A stretch of DNA of 64,000 bases, taken from NCBI RefSeq assembly GCF_010550245.1, contig NZ_JAAGLU010000015.1, forward strand, positions 167,375-231,374, written 5' to 3'. Below are positions 42,018-50,998 of this stretch, piece by piece; the first letter of the stretch is position 1; every line of letters begins with the position of its first letter. This DNA is from Streptomyces sp. SID12501. Lineage in GTDB: Bacteria; Actinomycetota; Actinomycetes; Streptomycetales; Streptomycetaceae. A program made the translations under genes and the position numbers. The notes beneath the pieces are model-generated. The model ran no database searches. It was not told the origin of the DNA and worked only from the letters and a program-made list of their open reading frames with translations.

Positions 42018-42369
42018 ATTCTCAAATGTAAGTTGAGCTCAGCTCAATTGTCCAGCGTCGGCCGGAGGAGATCACGATGGTTTTCGCGGCTCCGGGACCG
42101 GCAGCCTCCAAACCTGGCCCCCTTGTGCCCAGCCACCTCGCCGCTCAGCAGTCATCCCTCAAGCGGCCTGCGGCTTCCAACCCGGCACGAACACGACCCG
42201 CCAAAGCCGCCGCGTCCGCCGACCGGTATCCAGTGGCACGCCGCATGTTCCCTGACTGGACTTGCGCAGGGTAATCCGCATGGCGGCGCCCGCTTCCTGA
42301 CAGCCCCCTCTCCGGCCCCCGCCGCCGCAGCCCGATGGACACCACCCACACCGCACCAGGGAGAGCCGC
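42018..42369. other. Divergent promoter region, TetR / acyl-CoA synthetase
   Basis: 352 bp without a recognisable gene. The TetR operator lies at 42033-42047. Nothing else stands out; the region nearer the synthetase is GC-rich. Confidence 0.5.
42033..42047. promoter_or_regulatory. TetR operator TTGAGCT-C-AGCTCAA
   Basis: A perfect 7-bp inverted repeat around a single central base lies 15 bp upstream of the TetR start codon, in the divergent space with the acyl-CoA synthetase. It fits TetR-family autoregulation. Confidence 0.75.
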
Positions 42370-44007
42370 ATGAACACGCCCGCACCCGCAGCCGCCCCGG
42401 CGATCGCCAGCACGATGCCGGACATCCCGCTCACCATCACGGCACTCCTGCGCCACGGCGCACGGATCTACGGTGACGCCGAATGCGTGACCTGGACAGG
42501 CAACGGAACGCGCCGCACCACCTACGCCGAGATCGCCCAGAACGCCGAACGGCTCGCCGCGGCCCTGGCCGAGCTCGGCATACGCCCGGGAGACCGGGTC
42601 GCCACCTTTATGTGGAACAACCAGGAACACCTCGAGGCGTACTTCGCGATCCCCTGCATGGGAGCTGTCCTGCACACCCTCAACATCAGGCTCTTCCCGG
42701 AGCAGCTCAGCTACATCGCCGACCACGCCGGCGACAAGGTCATCCTGGTGGACGACAGCCTGATCCCGCTGCTGGCCCGGTGCGTCGACGAGCTGCACAG
42801 CGTGGAGGCGCTCATCGTGGTCGGCGACGCAGACGCCTCCGCACTGGGTGACCGGATCCCCGTGCTGCGCTACGCCGACCTGCTGGCCGAACAGGAGCCG
42901 GGCTATATCTGGCCGGAGGTGGACGAGCGGGCGGCCGCCGCCATGTGCTACACCAGCGGCACCACCGGCGACCCCAAGGGCGTCGTCTACTCCCACCGCT
43001 CGACGTTCCTGCACGCCCTGGCCTCGTCGTCGGCGAACCTGGTCGGGGTCACCGAATCCGACCGGGTCATCGTCATCGTGCCCATGTTCCACGTCAACGG
43101 ATGGGGACTTCCCTACGTCGCCTTCCTCACCGGCGCGGCCCTGCACATGCCCGGCCCCTTCCTGCAGCCCGGACACCTGACCGCTTTCATGGAGGCCGAG
43201 CAGACCACCATCGCCGCAGGCGTGCCGACCATCTGGAGCGCCATCCTCGACCACGGCGTCCGCCACGAGATCGACCTGTCGTCGCTGCGCAAGGCCTTCT
43301 CGGGCGGCGCGGCCGTCTCCCCGACGCTGCTGGAGCACTTCGAGCTGCGCCACGGCCTGCACATCGTGCAGGGCTGGGGGATGACAGAGACCACCGCCCT
43401 GGGCGGCCTGGCCCTCCCGCCCGCCCGTCCGGCGGACAATCCCCGCTGGCGGCACAGATCGGGCCGCGTCGCCGCAGGAGTCGAGATGCGCATCATCGAC
43501 ACCACCGGCGAGGAACTGCCCTGGGACGGCACCTCAACCGGCGAGATCGAGGTACGCGGCCTGTGGATCACCGGCGCCTACCACCACCACTCCGCACCAG
43601 ACACCTTCCACGACGGCTGGCTGCGCACCGGCGACATCGGCACCATCGACCACCACGGCTACTTCCAGATCACTGACCGGGCCAAGGACATCATCAAATC
43701 CGGCGGCGAATGGATCTCCTCGGTCGAACTGGAGAACCTGCTGGCCGCCCACCCGGCGGTCCTGGAAACCGCAGTCATCGGCATCCCCGACCCACGCTGG
43801 GACGAACGCCCCCTCGCCTGCGTCGTGCTCCGCGAAGGAGAAACCGCATCCGCCCGCCAACTCGCCGCCTTCCTGGAAGGCAAAGTCGCCAAGTGGCAGA
43901 TCCCGGAGCACTGGACCTTCCTCAGCGACCTCCCCAAGACGGCAGTCGGCAAGATCGACAAGAAGCTGCTGCGTTCCCGGTTCCACGCAGAAGATCCACC
44001 ATCTTGA
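42370..44007 (+). CDS. Long-chain fatty-acid/aryl CoA ligase (AMP-forming)
   Basis: A 545-residue ANL-superfamily adenylating enzyme. The P-loop-like motif is CYTSGTTGDPKGVVYSH, followed by GWGMTETT and the hinge region DGWLRTGDIG, GYFQITDRAKDIIKSGGEWIS; the C-terminal catalytic lysine lies in LPKTAVGKIDKK. It forms an acyl-CoA from a carboxylic acid via an acyl-AMP. Closest in style to medium/long-chain FadD-like ligases. It is divergent from the TetR/PhyH pair, suggesting joint regulation and possibly that the PhyH enzyme acts on its product. Confidence 0.92.
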   Translation: MNTPAPAAAPAIASTMPDIPLTITALLRHGARIYGDAECVTWTGNGTRRTTYAEIAQNAERLAAALAELGIRPGDRVATFMWNNQEHLEAYFAIPCMGAVLHTLNIRLFPEQLSYIADHAGDKVILVDDSLIPLLARCVDELHSVEALIVVGDADASALGDRIPVLRYADLLAEQEPGYIWPEVDERAAAAMCYTSGTTGDPKGVVYSHRSTFLHALASSSANLVGVTESDRVIVIVPMFHVNGWGLPYVAFLTGAALHMPGPFLQPGHLTAFMEAEQTTIAAGVPTIWSAILDHGVRHEIDLSSLRKAFSGGAAVSPTLLEHFELRHGLHIVQGWGMTETTALGGLALPPARPADNPRWRHRSGRVAAGVEMRIIDTTGEELPWDGTSTGEIEVRGLWITGAYHHHSAPDTFHDGWLRTGDIGTIDHHGYFQITDRAKDIIKSGGEWISSVELENLLAAHPAVLETAVIGIPDPRWDERPLACVVLREGETASARQLAAFLEGKVAKWQIPEHWTFLSDLPKTAVGKIDKKLLRSRFHAEDPPS

Positions 44008-44376
44008 AGCTGCTGGTCACGGGGCCGGTGTGCGCCGTTGGTCGTGCGTGGGAGACGGGAGACCGCCGCCTTCGGCATCCTGAGCCCGCGGGCAGCACGG
44101 CGAGCTATGTCATGAGAGGAAGGGAGGCCAGACGGCGTACCAGGCGTGTGTGGCTGTCCACCGACAGGGTTGTCACCGGCCCACCAGCGAGACCGGAGCT
44201 GGGCTCCCGACGACGCTGCCGACCGATCGGAGAATCGAACGGAAGCCGCTGTAGGACCTCCACAAGCACCCCTTCTCCGGGGTTCCAGCCCCCTGTCCTC
44301 CCCTGTGCACATGGTCGACGCCGTAGCCGCGAAGGAGCCGCGCCAGTTGGCGCTCAGGTCAACACGGCCGACCGGG
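44008..44376. other. Intergenic, no gene recognised
   Basis: 369 bp between the converging acyl-CoA synthetase and AbiEii-like genes. Short frames show no motif. It should contain their terminators. Confidence 0.4.
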
Positions 44377-45033
44377 TCATTTCTCGTCGAGCCGTTCATC
44401 GAGGATCTCGGCAGCCCAGGCGCGCAACCGTCGGCGCATGTCCTCCACCTGGCCGCCATTGATGCCGTATACCTCGTACTCCCGGTCCGGCCAACGGTCG
44501 ACCGCCCGCAGCGCATGGGCGACGTAACGCGGATCGAACCCGGCGTCGTGCTCCAACGCCAACTCCAGCAGTTGCCCACCCGAGTACCGTCCGGAGGCGA
44601 GCGCGGCATTCACGTCGAGGTAATCCCGTGGCGCGGCCCGTCCGAAGAGGATGGTCACCTTGTTGGCCACGGCGTCATCGGCATGCAGGACCGGACCGAT
44701 CTCCAACACGGCAGGCGGACGAGCCCTCCAGTCACACCCGGGCTCCACCTTCGCCGTGCGCCCCTGTCCATCAGCAACCGCGAACCGGGCGAACACCCCA
44801 CCGGACTTCTCCACCTCAACAGTGAGGCCCGCCGCCCGGTAGGTCGCAGCCACCACACCGACAGCCTCGGAAAAGGCCACCGGGTCAGCGATGTCCGTGA
44901 ACAGGTCGACGTCATCCGACAGCCGTTCCAGGAACCCATGCGCCTGAACCGCGTCCCCGCCGGCCAGGACGAAGCCGTATCCCGCGGCGGCTCCAAGACC
45001 GATACTGGCGAGCCGGGCGTGAAAGGGATCCAT
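44377..45033 (-). CDS. AbiEii/AbiGii-like nucleotidyltransferase
   Basis: 218 residues. The nucleotidyltransferase core is visible as FVLAGGDAVQAHG followed by LSDDVDLFTD, in which the DxD aspartates bind Mg2+; a third acidic residue is in KVEPGCDW. DAVANKVTILFGRAAPRDYLD is typical of the AbiEii/DUF1814 toxin group. In AbiE systems the toxin modifies tRNA or other targets in a type IV toxin-antitoxin pair that aborts phage infection. It starts 11 bp after a small upstream gene that takes the antitoxin position, although that gene does not look like AbiEi. Confidence 0.8.
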   Translation of the reverse strand: MDPFHARLASIGLGAAAGYGFVLAGGDAVQAHGFLERLSDDVDLFTDIADPVAFSEAVGVVAATYRAAGLTVEVEKSGGVFARFAVADGQGRTAKVEPGCDWRARPPAVLEIGPVLHADDAVANKVTILFGRAAPRDYLDVNAALASGRYSGGQLLELALEHDAGFDPRYVAHALRAVDRWPDREYEVYGINGGQVEDMRRRLRAWAAEILDERLDEK

Positions 45034-45044
45034 GCAGGCGGATA

Positions 45045-45368
45045 CTACGCAGCCCTGCGGGCCAGCTGCGGGAATCGCCCTTCCCACATCAACCGCGCGC
45101 GCGGCGGAAGCCACAGCCTCTGCCACACGGCCGAGAGCAGCACCGGGTCCAGGAACTTCCGCAGCTCCCCCGCATGCATGGCCTCCCGGATGACCGTCTC
45201 ATAGAACATCCGCAGGTCCACATCGTCCGACAGGTCGTAGACACGCTTCGGCGTCCAGTCCAGCACAGTCGGCAGAGCCACCACCCCGGCTGCCGGACCG
45301 GCCAGCTCCTCCAGCGTCTCCGGAACCGCGTAGGGCCGGATCTCCGCGTACCGCACCCGAGACTCCAT
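45045..45368 (-). CDS. Hypothetical partner of the AbiEii-like protein
   Basis: 107 residues, beginning MESRVRYAEIRPYAVPETLE and containing VLDWTPKRVYDLSDDVDLRM and WQRLWLPPRARLMWEGRFPQL. I do not recognise the family. It has no obvious HTH and lacks the AbiEi winged-helix antitoxin layout. The high charge, small size and 11-bp spacing to the nucleotidyltransferase suggest a dedicated partner, perhaps an antitoxin or target-recognition subunit. The ATG at 45368 was chosen because upstream codons look non-coding. Confidence 0.65.
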   Translation of the reverse strand: MESRVRYAEIRPYAVPETLEELAGPAAGVVALPTVLDWTPKRVYDLSDDVDLRMFYETVIREAMHAGELRKFLDPVLLSAVWQRLWLPPRARLMWEGRFPQLARRAA

Positions 45369-45378
45369 ACGCCCAGCA

Positions 45379-45747
45379 TGCCCCTGCACGAGAGCTGTCC
45401 ACCGGTCGCTGTGGTGTCCGTCAACGATGTCGTCCACACCCGTGTGGAGAGCACCCACGAGGAGCTCGCCCGCCACAGGCTCACCCCCTACCGGTTGCAC
45501 CTGCTGAGAGTCCCGGTGCTGCGCCTGTCCCTGGACGTACGGCGCGGAAAGCGGCGCTACCCGCTGGACCTGGACCGGCTGCTGCCCGCCGAGAGGTTCG
45601 CCTCGCTGCGCCGCCCAGCGTGCGCCCAGCCAGAGCCCTCATCGGTCGATGCCTCCGGCGCCCACACGGACCAGAAGACCGAGGGACACGAGAACGGAAA
45701 TGTCCTGATCGGCTGCGGTCCGGTCAGGATTTTTGGATCATTGACCC
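45379..45747 (+). other. Possible coding remnant
   Basis: A frame from 45379 reads VNDVVHTRVESTHEELARHR and then VLRLSLDVRRGKRRYPLDLD with strong G/C third-position bias, as a real gene would have. It has no recognisable family, its start is only 10 bp from a divergent gene, and the frame runs on into the helicase gene in the wrong phase. It may be a fragment of a gene displaced when the helicase locus arrived. This stretch also carries the helicase promoter. Confidence 0.3.
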
Positions 45748-48387
45748 GTGGATGGCTGGTCCGGGTGGGACGACCCCGCCGAGTTGCGGATCCGGCTCGA
45801 CGTCGTACTCGAGCAGATCGCCGAGCTCACGGAGGAGAACCGGCGGCTCCGGGAACGCCTCGGAATGCCGGCACCCGACACCGTGCCCGAGCGGCCCGAG
45901 GCGGTGGAAAGGCAAGCACCGCCCACGTTGCCCGAGATGCCGTCCGGCAGTGGCCTGCCCTATGCGGACGCGGCCTCCGACCCGCAGGCCAAGGTCGCCC
46001 TGTTCCGAGCACTGTTCGTCGGCCGCGTGGATGTTTACGCGAACCGGTGGGTGAGCGCGAAGAACGGCCGGACCGGATGGAGCCCGGCCGAGGAGAACCC
46101 CTGGGACAGGGCCAAGTCGGAAGCTGAGCGGGTGTTCTTCCCGCTCACCGACCAGGTGATCTTCCGGCACCTGAGTCGGCCCGAGCCGGGACAGCGCGAA
46201 CTGCATGTGGGCTTGTACCCGATGTTCCCCGACGACACGACCCAGTTGCTGGCCTGCGACTTCGACGACAAGGACTGGCAAAGCGACGCCGCCGCCTACG
46301 TGGCGGCCTGCACAGAAGCCGGGGTCCCCGCCTTGGCGGAGGTCTCCCGCTCCGGGGCTGGCGCACACGTGTGGACCTTCTTCACCGCGGCGGTGCCGGC
46401 CGGCCTGGCCCGTGCGCTGGGCATGGCCTTGCTGCGGCGCGCGATCGACGCCCGCGACGGGATGTCCCTGGCCAGTTACGACCGGCTCTTCCCCGCCCAG
46501 GACTTCCTTCCCACAAGCTCCAAGGGCGGGGCACGGTTCGGGAATCTGATCGCGCTACCACTGCACGGGGTCTCCCGTACCTCGGGCACCACACTCTTCT
46601 GCGACCCTGCCACCTGGACACCGTACGAGGACCAGTTCGCTTACCTGTCGCACACCGCACGCCTGGCGCCCGGGCAGGTGCAGGAGTTGGTGGAAGCGTT
46701 GGGCCCGCTGCAGGCCGGCCCCAGCCCGACCACGCCGGTGCTGCCGGCCCGGCCGCGCCGCAGCGCGCTGGGCAAGGCACCCAAGACGGTCAGGGCCAAG
46801 GCAGGAGCGATGCTCCGCATCTCCACCACCGGGCTGCCACCGCAACTGATCGCGGCGCTCAAGCACGCCGCGTCCTTCCACAACCCCGAGTTCTACCGAC
46901 GCCAGAACCAGCGGTTCTCCACCTTCAACACCCCGCGCCTGATCTGCTGCTTCGACGCCACCGACCCGAAGTGGATCGCCCTGCCCCGGGGGCTGCGCGA
47001 CGAAGCCGCCAGCCTGGTCACCGCCGCCGGCGGCACCTTGAAAGTCACCGGCACCTTCCCCGACCGGGCCCCGATCGGTGCCCGGTTCACCGGCGAACTC
47101 ACCGCCGTACAGGCCAGGGCCGTCGAAGCGATGACCGCCCACCCCACCGGAGTCCTGGTCGCCCAACCCGGTGCGGGTAAAACAGTGATGGCCTGTGCGC
47201 TGATCGCGGTTCACGCCCGGCCCACAGCGATCATCGTCAACCGGGCCGAGCTGCTGGCCCAGTGGCGCGAGCGTCTGGCGACGTTCCTCGACCTCGGTGA
47301 GCACGCCGTCGGGTCGCTCGGCGCGGGCAAGGACCGCCGCGGCGGCGTGGTCGACCTGATCATGCTGCAGTCGCTGGCCCATCGTGAGGCCGCCACAGGG
47401 CTGCTGGACGGCTACGGCCTGATTGTCGTCGACGAGTGCCACGCCATCGGGGCTCCGGCCGCCGAGGCCGCGATCCGCAAGGTCAAGGCCGAGCGGTGGA
47501 TCGGCCTGTCCGCCACCCCGTACCGGGCCGATCAGATGGACGCTCTGATCACCATGCAGTGCGGGCCGATCCGCCACGAGATCGAAGACCAGAGCCGCTT
47601 CGCCAAACACCTCATCGTGCACCGCTGCCACTTCACCACCGACGAGCCCGGCACCGACGGCGCTTCCATCCAGGCCATCTACGGCGAACTCGCCGCCGAC
47701 CAGCAGCGCAACCAGCAGATCGCAGCCGACATCGCCGACGCCTACCGGCGCGGCCGGTGCAGCCTGACCCTCACCAATCGCATCGAGCACGTCAACCAAC
47801 TCTCGTCTGCGCTCAAAGGGCACGGTATCGAAGCACTGCTCCTGCACGGCGGCCTGCCCACGGCCGATCGGGACCGCGTCCGTGCCGCGCTGTCCGGCGC
47901 CCGTACCGGTCCCTTGGCGCTGCTGGCGATCGACAAGGTCGCCGGGGAAGGGCTGGACGCACCCGTGTTGGACACGTTGTTCCTGGCCAGCCCCATCTCG
48001 TTCAAGGGCAGGGTGATTCAGCAGGTCGGCCGGATCATGCGCAACACCGAAGCCAAGAAGAGCCACGTCGAGGTCCACGACTACCTCGACTGGGAGGTAC
48101 CGCTGCTGGAGCGAATGCACCACAAACGCCGCAGGATCCTCGACCGCCGAGGATTCACCACCGCGGCCCCGCCACGATCGGACCCGCCGTCGGATCGGAC
48201 ACCGCGTCCCGGCAGCGAACGCGGCACACCCCGCGAGGCCCCCGTGGCCGAGGCCGGAGCGCAGGAGCCAACCACCGCCCAGGTCCGCTCATGGGCCCGA
48301 GGCCAGGGCATCGACGTCCCGCCCCGGGGAAAACTGAGGGCGGCGATCTGGGACGCCTACCACGCCGCCCACCCCACGCGTCCGTGA
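45748..48387 (+). CDS. TOTE-type primase/DEAD-box helicase/Lsr2-tail fusion
   Basis: 879 residues. A coiled coil (about 12-40) leads to an archaeo-eukaryotic primase domain (about 75-330) with the metal motif ACDFDDKD (Asp171, Asp173) and SRSGAGAHVW (201-209). A superfamily 2 helicase follows: Walker A AQPGAGKT (472-479), DECH box (562-565), SAT (588-590) and QQVGRIMR (758-765). The last 35 residues (VRSWARGQGIDVPPRGKLRA) match the DNA-bridging tail of Lsr2. The primase-helicase core is the central component of TOTE conflict systems. The GTG start lacks a clear ribosome site, so the transcript may be leaderless. Role inferred: antiviral or anti-plasmid. Confidence 0.88.
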   Translation: MDGWSGWDDPAELRIRLDVVLEQIAELTEENRRLRERLGMPAPDTVPERPEAVERQAPPTLPEMPSGSGLPYADAASDPQAKVALFRALFVGRVDVYANRWVSAKNGRTGWSPAEENPWDRAKSEAERVFFPLTDQVIFRHLSRPEPGQRELHVGLYPMFPDDTTQLLACDFDDKDWQSDAAAYVAACTEAGVPALAEVSRSGAGAHVWTFFTAAVPAGLARALGMALLRRAIDARDGMSLASYDRLFPAQDFLPTSSKGGARFGNLIALPLHGVSRTSGTTLFCDPATWTPYEDQFAYLSHTARLAPGQVQELVEALGPLQAGPSPTTPVLPARPRRSALGKAPKTVRAKAGAMLRISTTGLPPQLIAALKHAASFHNPEFYRRQNQRFSTFNTPRLICCFDATDPKWIALPRGLRDEAASLVTAAGGTLKVTGTFPDRAPIGARFTGELTAVQARAVEAMTAHPTGVLVAQPGAGKTVMACALIAVHARPTAIIVNRAELLAQWRERLATFLDLGEHAVGSLGAGKDRRGGVVDLIMLQSLAHREAATGLLDGYGLIVVDECHAIGAPAAEAAIRKVKAERWIGLSATPYRADQMDALITMQCGPIRHEIEDQSRFAKHLIVHRCHFTTDEPGTDGASIQAIYGELAADQQRNQQIAADIADAYRRGRCSLTLTNRIEHVNQLSSALKGHGIEALLLHGGLPTADRDRVRAALSGARTGPLALLAIDKVAGEGLDAPVLDTLFLASPISFKGRVIQQVGRIMRNTEAKKSHVEVHDYLDWEVPLLERMHHKRRRILDRRGFTTAAPPRSDPPSDRTPRPGSERGTPREAPVAEAGAQEPTTAQVRSWARGQGIDVPPRGKLRAAIWDAYHAAHPTRP

Positions 48388-48617
48388 GGATGAACCGTTC
48401 CGGGCCTTCTTCGCCCCGCCGAGCAGCCCAGCCAGCCGTTCCCTCGGTGTCCCCACCACGTGCCTGCCCTTCAACCCCGGCGGGTCCGTCATTGTCGGCC
48501 CGATCCTACGAACCCGACGGCACCGCCAGGACCGTAGCCGTGGATGGGTCCCGAACGAGGCATCACAACCAGGTCCCGTGAGATGAGCCGCAGCGCCTGC
48601 CAGTAGGCTGCACGGCC

Positions 48618-49787
48618 GTGAGCGAGTACCAGTACTACGAGTTCCAGGCCATCGACCGACCCTTGACCAAGGACGAGCTCGAAGAGGTACGGGCGCTGTC
48701 GAGCCGGGCCAGGATCAGCGCGACACACTTCGTCAACGAATACCACTACGGCGACTTCCGCGGCGATGAGCGCAAACTGATGGAGCAGGTGTACGACGCC
48801 CACCTGTACTTCGCCAACTGGGGCTCGCGTCGCCTGATGCTGCGCCTGCCCACCACCCTGCTGCCCGCCCGCAGCGCCGAACCGTACTGTGTGGAAGACG
48901 CCTTGACCTGCTGGACCAGGAAAGGGCATCTGCTGCTCGACTTCGCCTACTCGTCCGAAGACGGCGGCGAGTGGGACTTCGAGACCTCCTTCACTCTCGC
49001 CTCGTTCACCACCCTGCGTGCCGAACTCGCCGCGGGCGACCTGCGTCCCCTCTATCTGGCCTGGCTTTCCGCGCTCACCCGCTGGGAGTTGGAGGAGGAT
49101 GTCGACGAGGGCGAGTACACCTCCACCGTCGAGCCGCCCGTACCCGCAGGTCTTGCCCGACTTACCGGCCCGCAGCAGGGCTTGGCGGACTTCCTGCACG
49201 TCGACCCGCACCTGCTCACCGCTGCTGCCCGCGCCAGTGTTGCCACCCCTTCCCAGGCAATCGACAAAGACGCACTCACCGCCTGGATCCGAGCCCTGCC
49301 ATCACGCGAGAAGGACACCCTGCTGCTGGACGCAGCCCTCGACACCGCCCCGCAACCAGGCCCCGCTCTGCTGGCCCGCCACCGCGCCGCGATCCGTGGT
49401 ACGGCCGAAGTGTCCACCGCTGCCCGGCGCCGCTCAGCCGCGGAACTCCTCGACGCCGCCCACGAGGTGCGCAGCGAGCACACACGGCAGCAGGAACAGG
49501 CCCGCGCCCAGGCCCGCCGAGCCGAACAGCGGGCTCGCGAGAGCCACCTGGACCGCCTGGCCGAGAACGCCGAGCAAGCCTGGCAGGACATCGCCCACCT
49601 GATCGGGCAGAAACAGCCCGGCCCGTACGACACCGCCGTCACCCTCCTGAAGGATCTCCGCGAGGTCCACGACCGGGCGGGCACCCCCGAGGAGTTCGCC
49701 CGGCGCCTCCACGACCTGCGCGATCAGCACCGCGGCAAGCCCTCGCTGATGCGGCGCTTCACCGACGCCGGCCTGACGGCCCGCTGA
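48618..49787 (+). CDS. Unrecognised protein downstream of the primase-helicase
   Basis: 389 residues. The N-terminal part (YYEFQAIDRPLTKDELEEVR, then ISATHFVNEYHYGDFRGD and FANWGSRRLMLRLP) looks like a conserved alpha/beta domain of unknown function. The middle is rich in WELEEDVDEGEY-type acidic stretches. Residues about 270-330 form an Arg/Ala/Glu-rich coiled coil (RAQARRAEQRARESHLDRLAE). No catalytic motif or membrane segment is evident. It starts with GTG 230 bp after the helicase, on the same strand, and may be its partner. Confidence 0.75.
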   Translation: MSEYQYYEFQAIDRPLTKDELEEVRALSSRARISATHFVNEYHYGDFRGDERKLMEQVYDAHLYFANWGSRRLMLRLPTTLLPARSAEPYCVEDALTCWTRKGHLLLDFAYSSEDGGEWDFETSFTLASFTTLRAELAAGDLRPLYLAWLSALTRWELEEDVDEGEYTSTVEPPVPAGLARLTGPQQGLADFLHVDPHLLTAAARASVATPSQAIDKDALTAWIRALPSREKDTLLLDAALDTAPQPGPALLARHRAAIRGTAEVSTAARRRSAAELLDAAHEVRSEHTRQQEQARAQARRAEQRARESHLDRLAENAEQAWQDIAHLIGQKQPGPYDTAVTLLKDLREVHDRAGTPEEFARRLHDLRDQHRGKPSLMRRFTDAGLTAR

Positions 49788-49835
49788 GGCGCGCTCAGAT
49801 CTGGTCGCGTGAACCTCACCTCGGCCAGGAGGCGG

Positions 49836-49960
49836 AGGGCGGACAGTGGGGCAGCGGTGCATGAGGGTCAGCACCTGGACGTCGCGGCGCGGGTCGAGAC
49901 CGGATTTCCGCGGGATCCGCCTGGCCACCTCTGCGACGTTAGGACCAGCCGCATCCTGGC
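49836..49960 (-). pseudogene. RecD-like helicase fragment
   Basis: On the minus strand the frame reads VAEVARRIPRKSGLDPRRDV and then QVLTLMHRCP, matching a conserved C-terminal stretch of RecD2-type helicases (RIPRKFGLDPRRDVQVL, then TPMHRGP). About 40 codons remain, with nothing of the helicase on either side. It is the only recognisable sequence in the 300-bp gap between the conflict locus and dapF. Confidence 0.5.
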
Positions 49961-50095
49961 CCCAGGTCCCCTCCGGGCGTAGCAAGCTGCCGTCGCAAGG
50001 AGGGGCGCCCGTGTGGACCTGGTCGGAACGAACGGCCGGCATCCACGAAACGCTCTGCGAGCCGAACCACTGCCTCATCGCCCACTGCCCATCAC

Positions 50096-50998
50096 CTACA
50101 GGCTCGGCAGACCATTGGCACTCTCCCCGGCCGCCCCTACGGTCCCGTGAGCGACGATGAGCGCGGGGCCTTCGAGCGTCATCGTCCCGTCCTGGTGCAC
50201 GGTCACTCCGAGGCGGCCTCCTGGTACGTCGACGATGTAGGTCCTGGCATCCGTGTGCCGGTCGAGGTGGCGCAGGGCCGCGACCGCGGCGCAGGCTCCG
50301 GTACCGCATGCGTACGTCTCGCCGACGCCCCGTTCGTGTATCCGCAGAGAGAGGTGCTGGTGGCTGACGCGGAGGGCGAACTCCACCGTGACGCCTTCCG
50401 GGTAGGCGCTGTGCGGGATGGCCTTCGGGGGGACTCGTAGGGGCCCGGCGAGGGAAAGGTCGTCGAGGAAGGCCACGGCGTGGGGGTTGCCCATGTCGAC
50501 GTGGACGGCTTGCCAGTGACGTCCGGCTGCGAGGACGGTGACGCCGGGAGTGCCTGGCAGGTAGGGGCTGCCCATGTCCACGGCGATCGTGTCGTTGTGG
50601 CTCTTTCCCGGAGGTACATGGACTGCACGGGTCCCTGCGCGGGTGGCGATCTTCGTGGTTCCGGTCGGGCAGAGTCCACGATCTGTCAGGTAACGGGCAA
50701 GGACCCTTATCCCGTTGCCGCACATGGTCCCCTGGGAGCCGTCGGCGTTGTAGTAGTCCATGAACCAGTCGGCTTCGTTCGCCATGGAAGCGGCCTCCGG
50801 GACAGCGGTGCAGCGGACTGCTCGCAGGAGTCCGTCGGCTCCGATGCCCCGGCGGCGGTCGCACAGGTGGGCAATGTCGGCGGGTGTGAGGTCGAGCCGT
50901 CCGGCGGGATCGGGCAGGACGATGAAGTCGTTGTGGGCGCCGTGCCCCTTGGCGAAGGGGATGGACTGGGGAGAAAGCGTGCGGTGGCGGTTGTTCAT
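50096..50998 (-). CDS. dapF: Diaminopimelate epimerase homologue
   Basis: A 300-residue two-fold DapF. The catalytic cysteine pair is present: Cys93 in MCGNGIRVL and Cys231 in CGTGACA. Pseudo-repeats NDFIVLPD and MGNPHAVAF are also conserved. DapF interconverts LL- and meso-diaminopimelate for lysine and peptidoglycan synthesis. The ATG overlaps the TGA of a small upstream gene (ATGA). This setting, with a divergent GntR regulator and no other lysine genes, is not that of a housekeeping dapF, so it may be a second, regulated or specialised copy. Confidence 0.88.
   Translation of the reverse strand: MNNRHRTLSPQSIPFAKGHGAHNDFIVLPDPAGRLDLTPADIAHLCDRRRGIGADGLLRAVRCTAVPEAASMANEADWFMDYYNADGSQGTMCGNGIRVLARYLTDRGLCPTGTTKIATRAGTRAVHVPPGKSHNDTIAVDMGSPYLPGTPGVTVLAAGRHWQAVHVDMGNPHAVAFLDDLSLAGPLRVPPKAIPHSAYPEGVTVEFALRVSHQHLSLRIHERGVGETYACGTGACAAVAALRHLDRHTDARTYIVDVPGGRLGVTVHQDGTMTLEGPALIVAHGTVGAAGESANGLPSL

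Noticed and set aside
43659..44609. 316-codon minus-strand frame across the ligase end and intergenic region
   Set aside because: No ribosome site or family resemblance; half of it is antisense to the acyl-CoA ligase.
46555..48123. 522-codon minus-strand frame opposite the primase-helicase
   Set aside because: Shadow of the helicase gene; all catalytic motifs belong to the plus strand.
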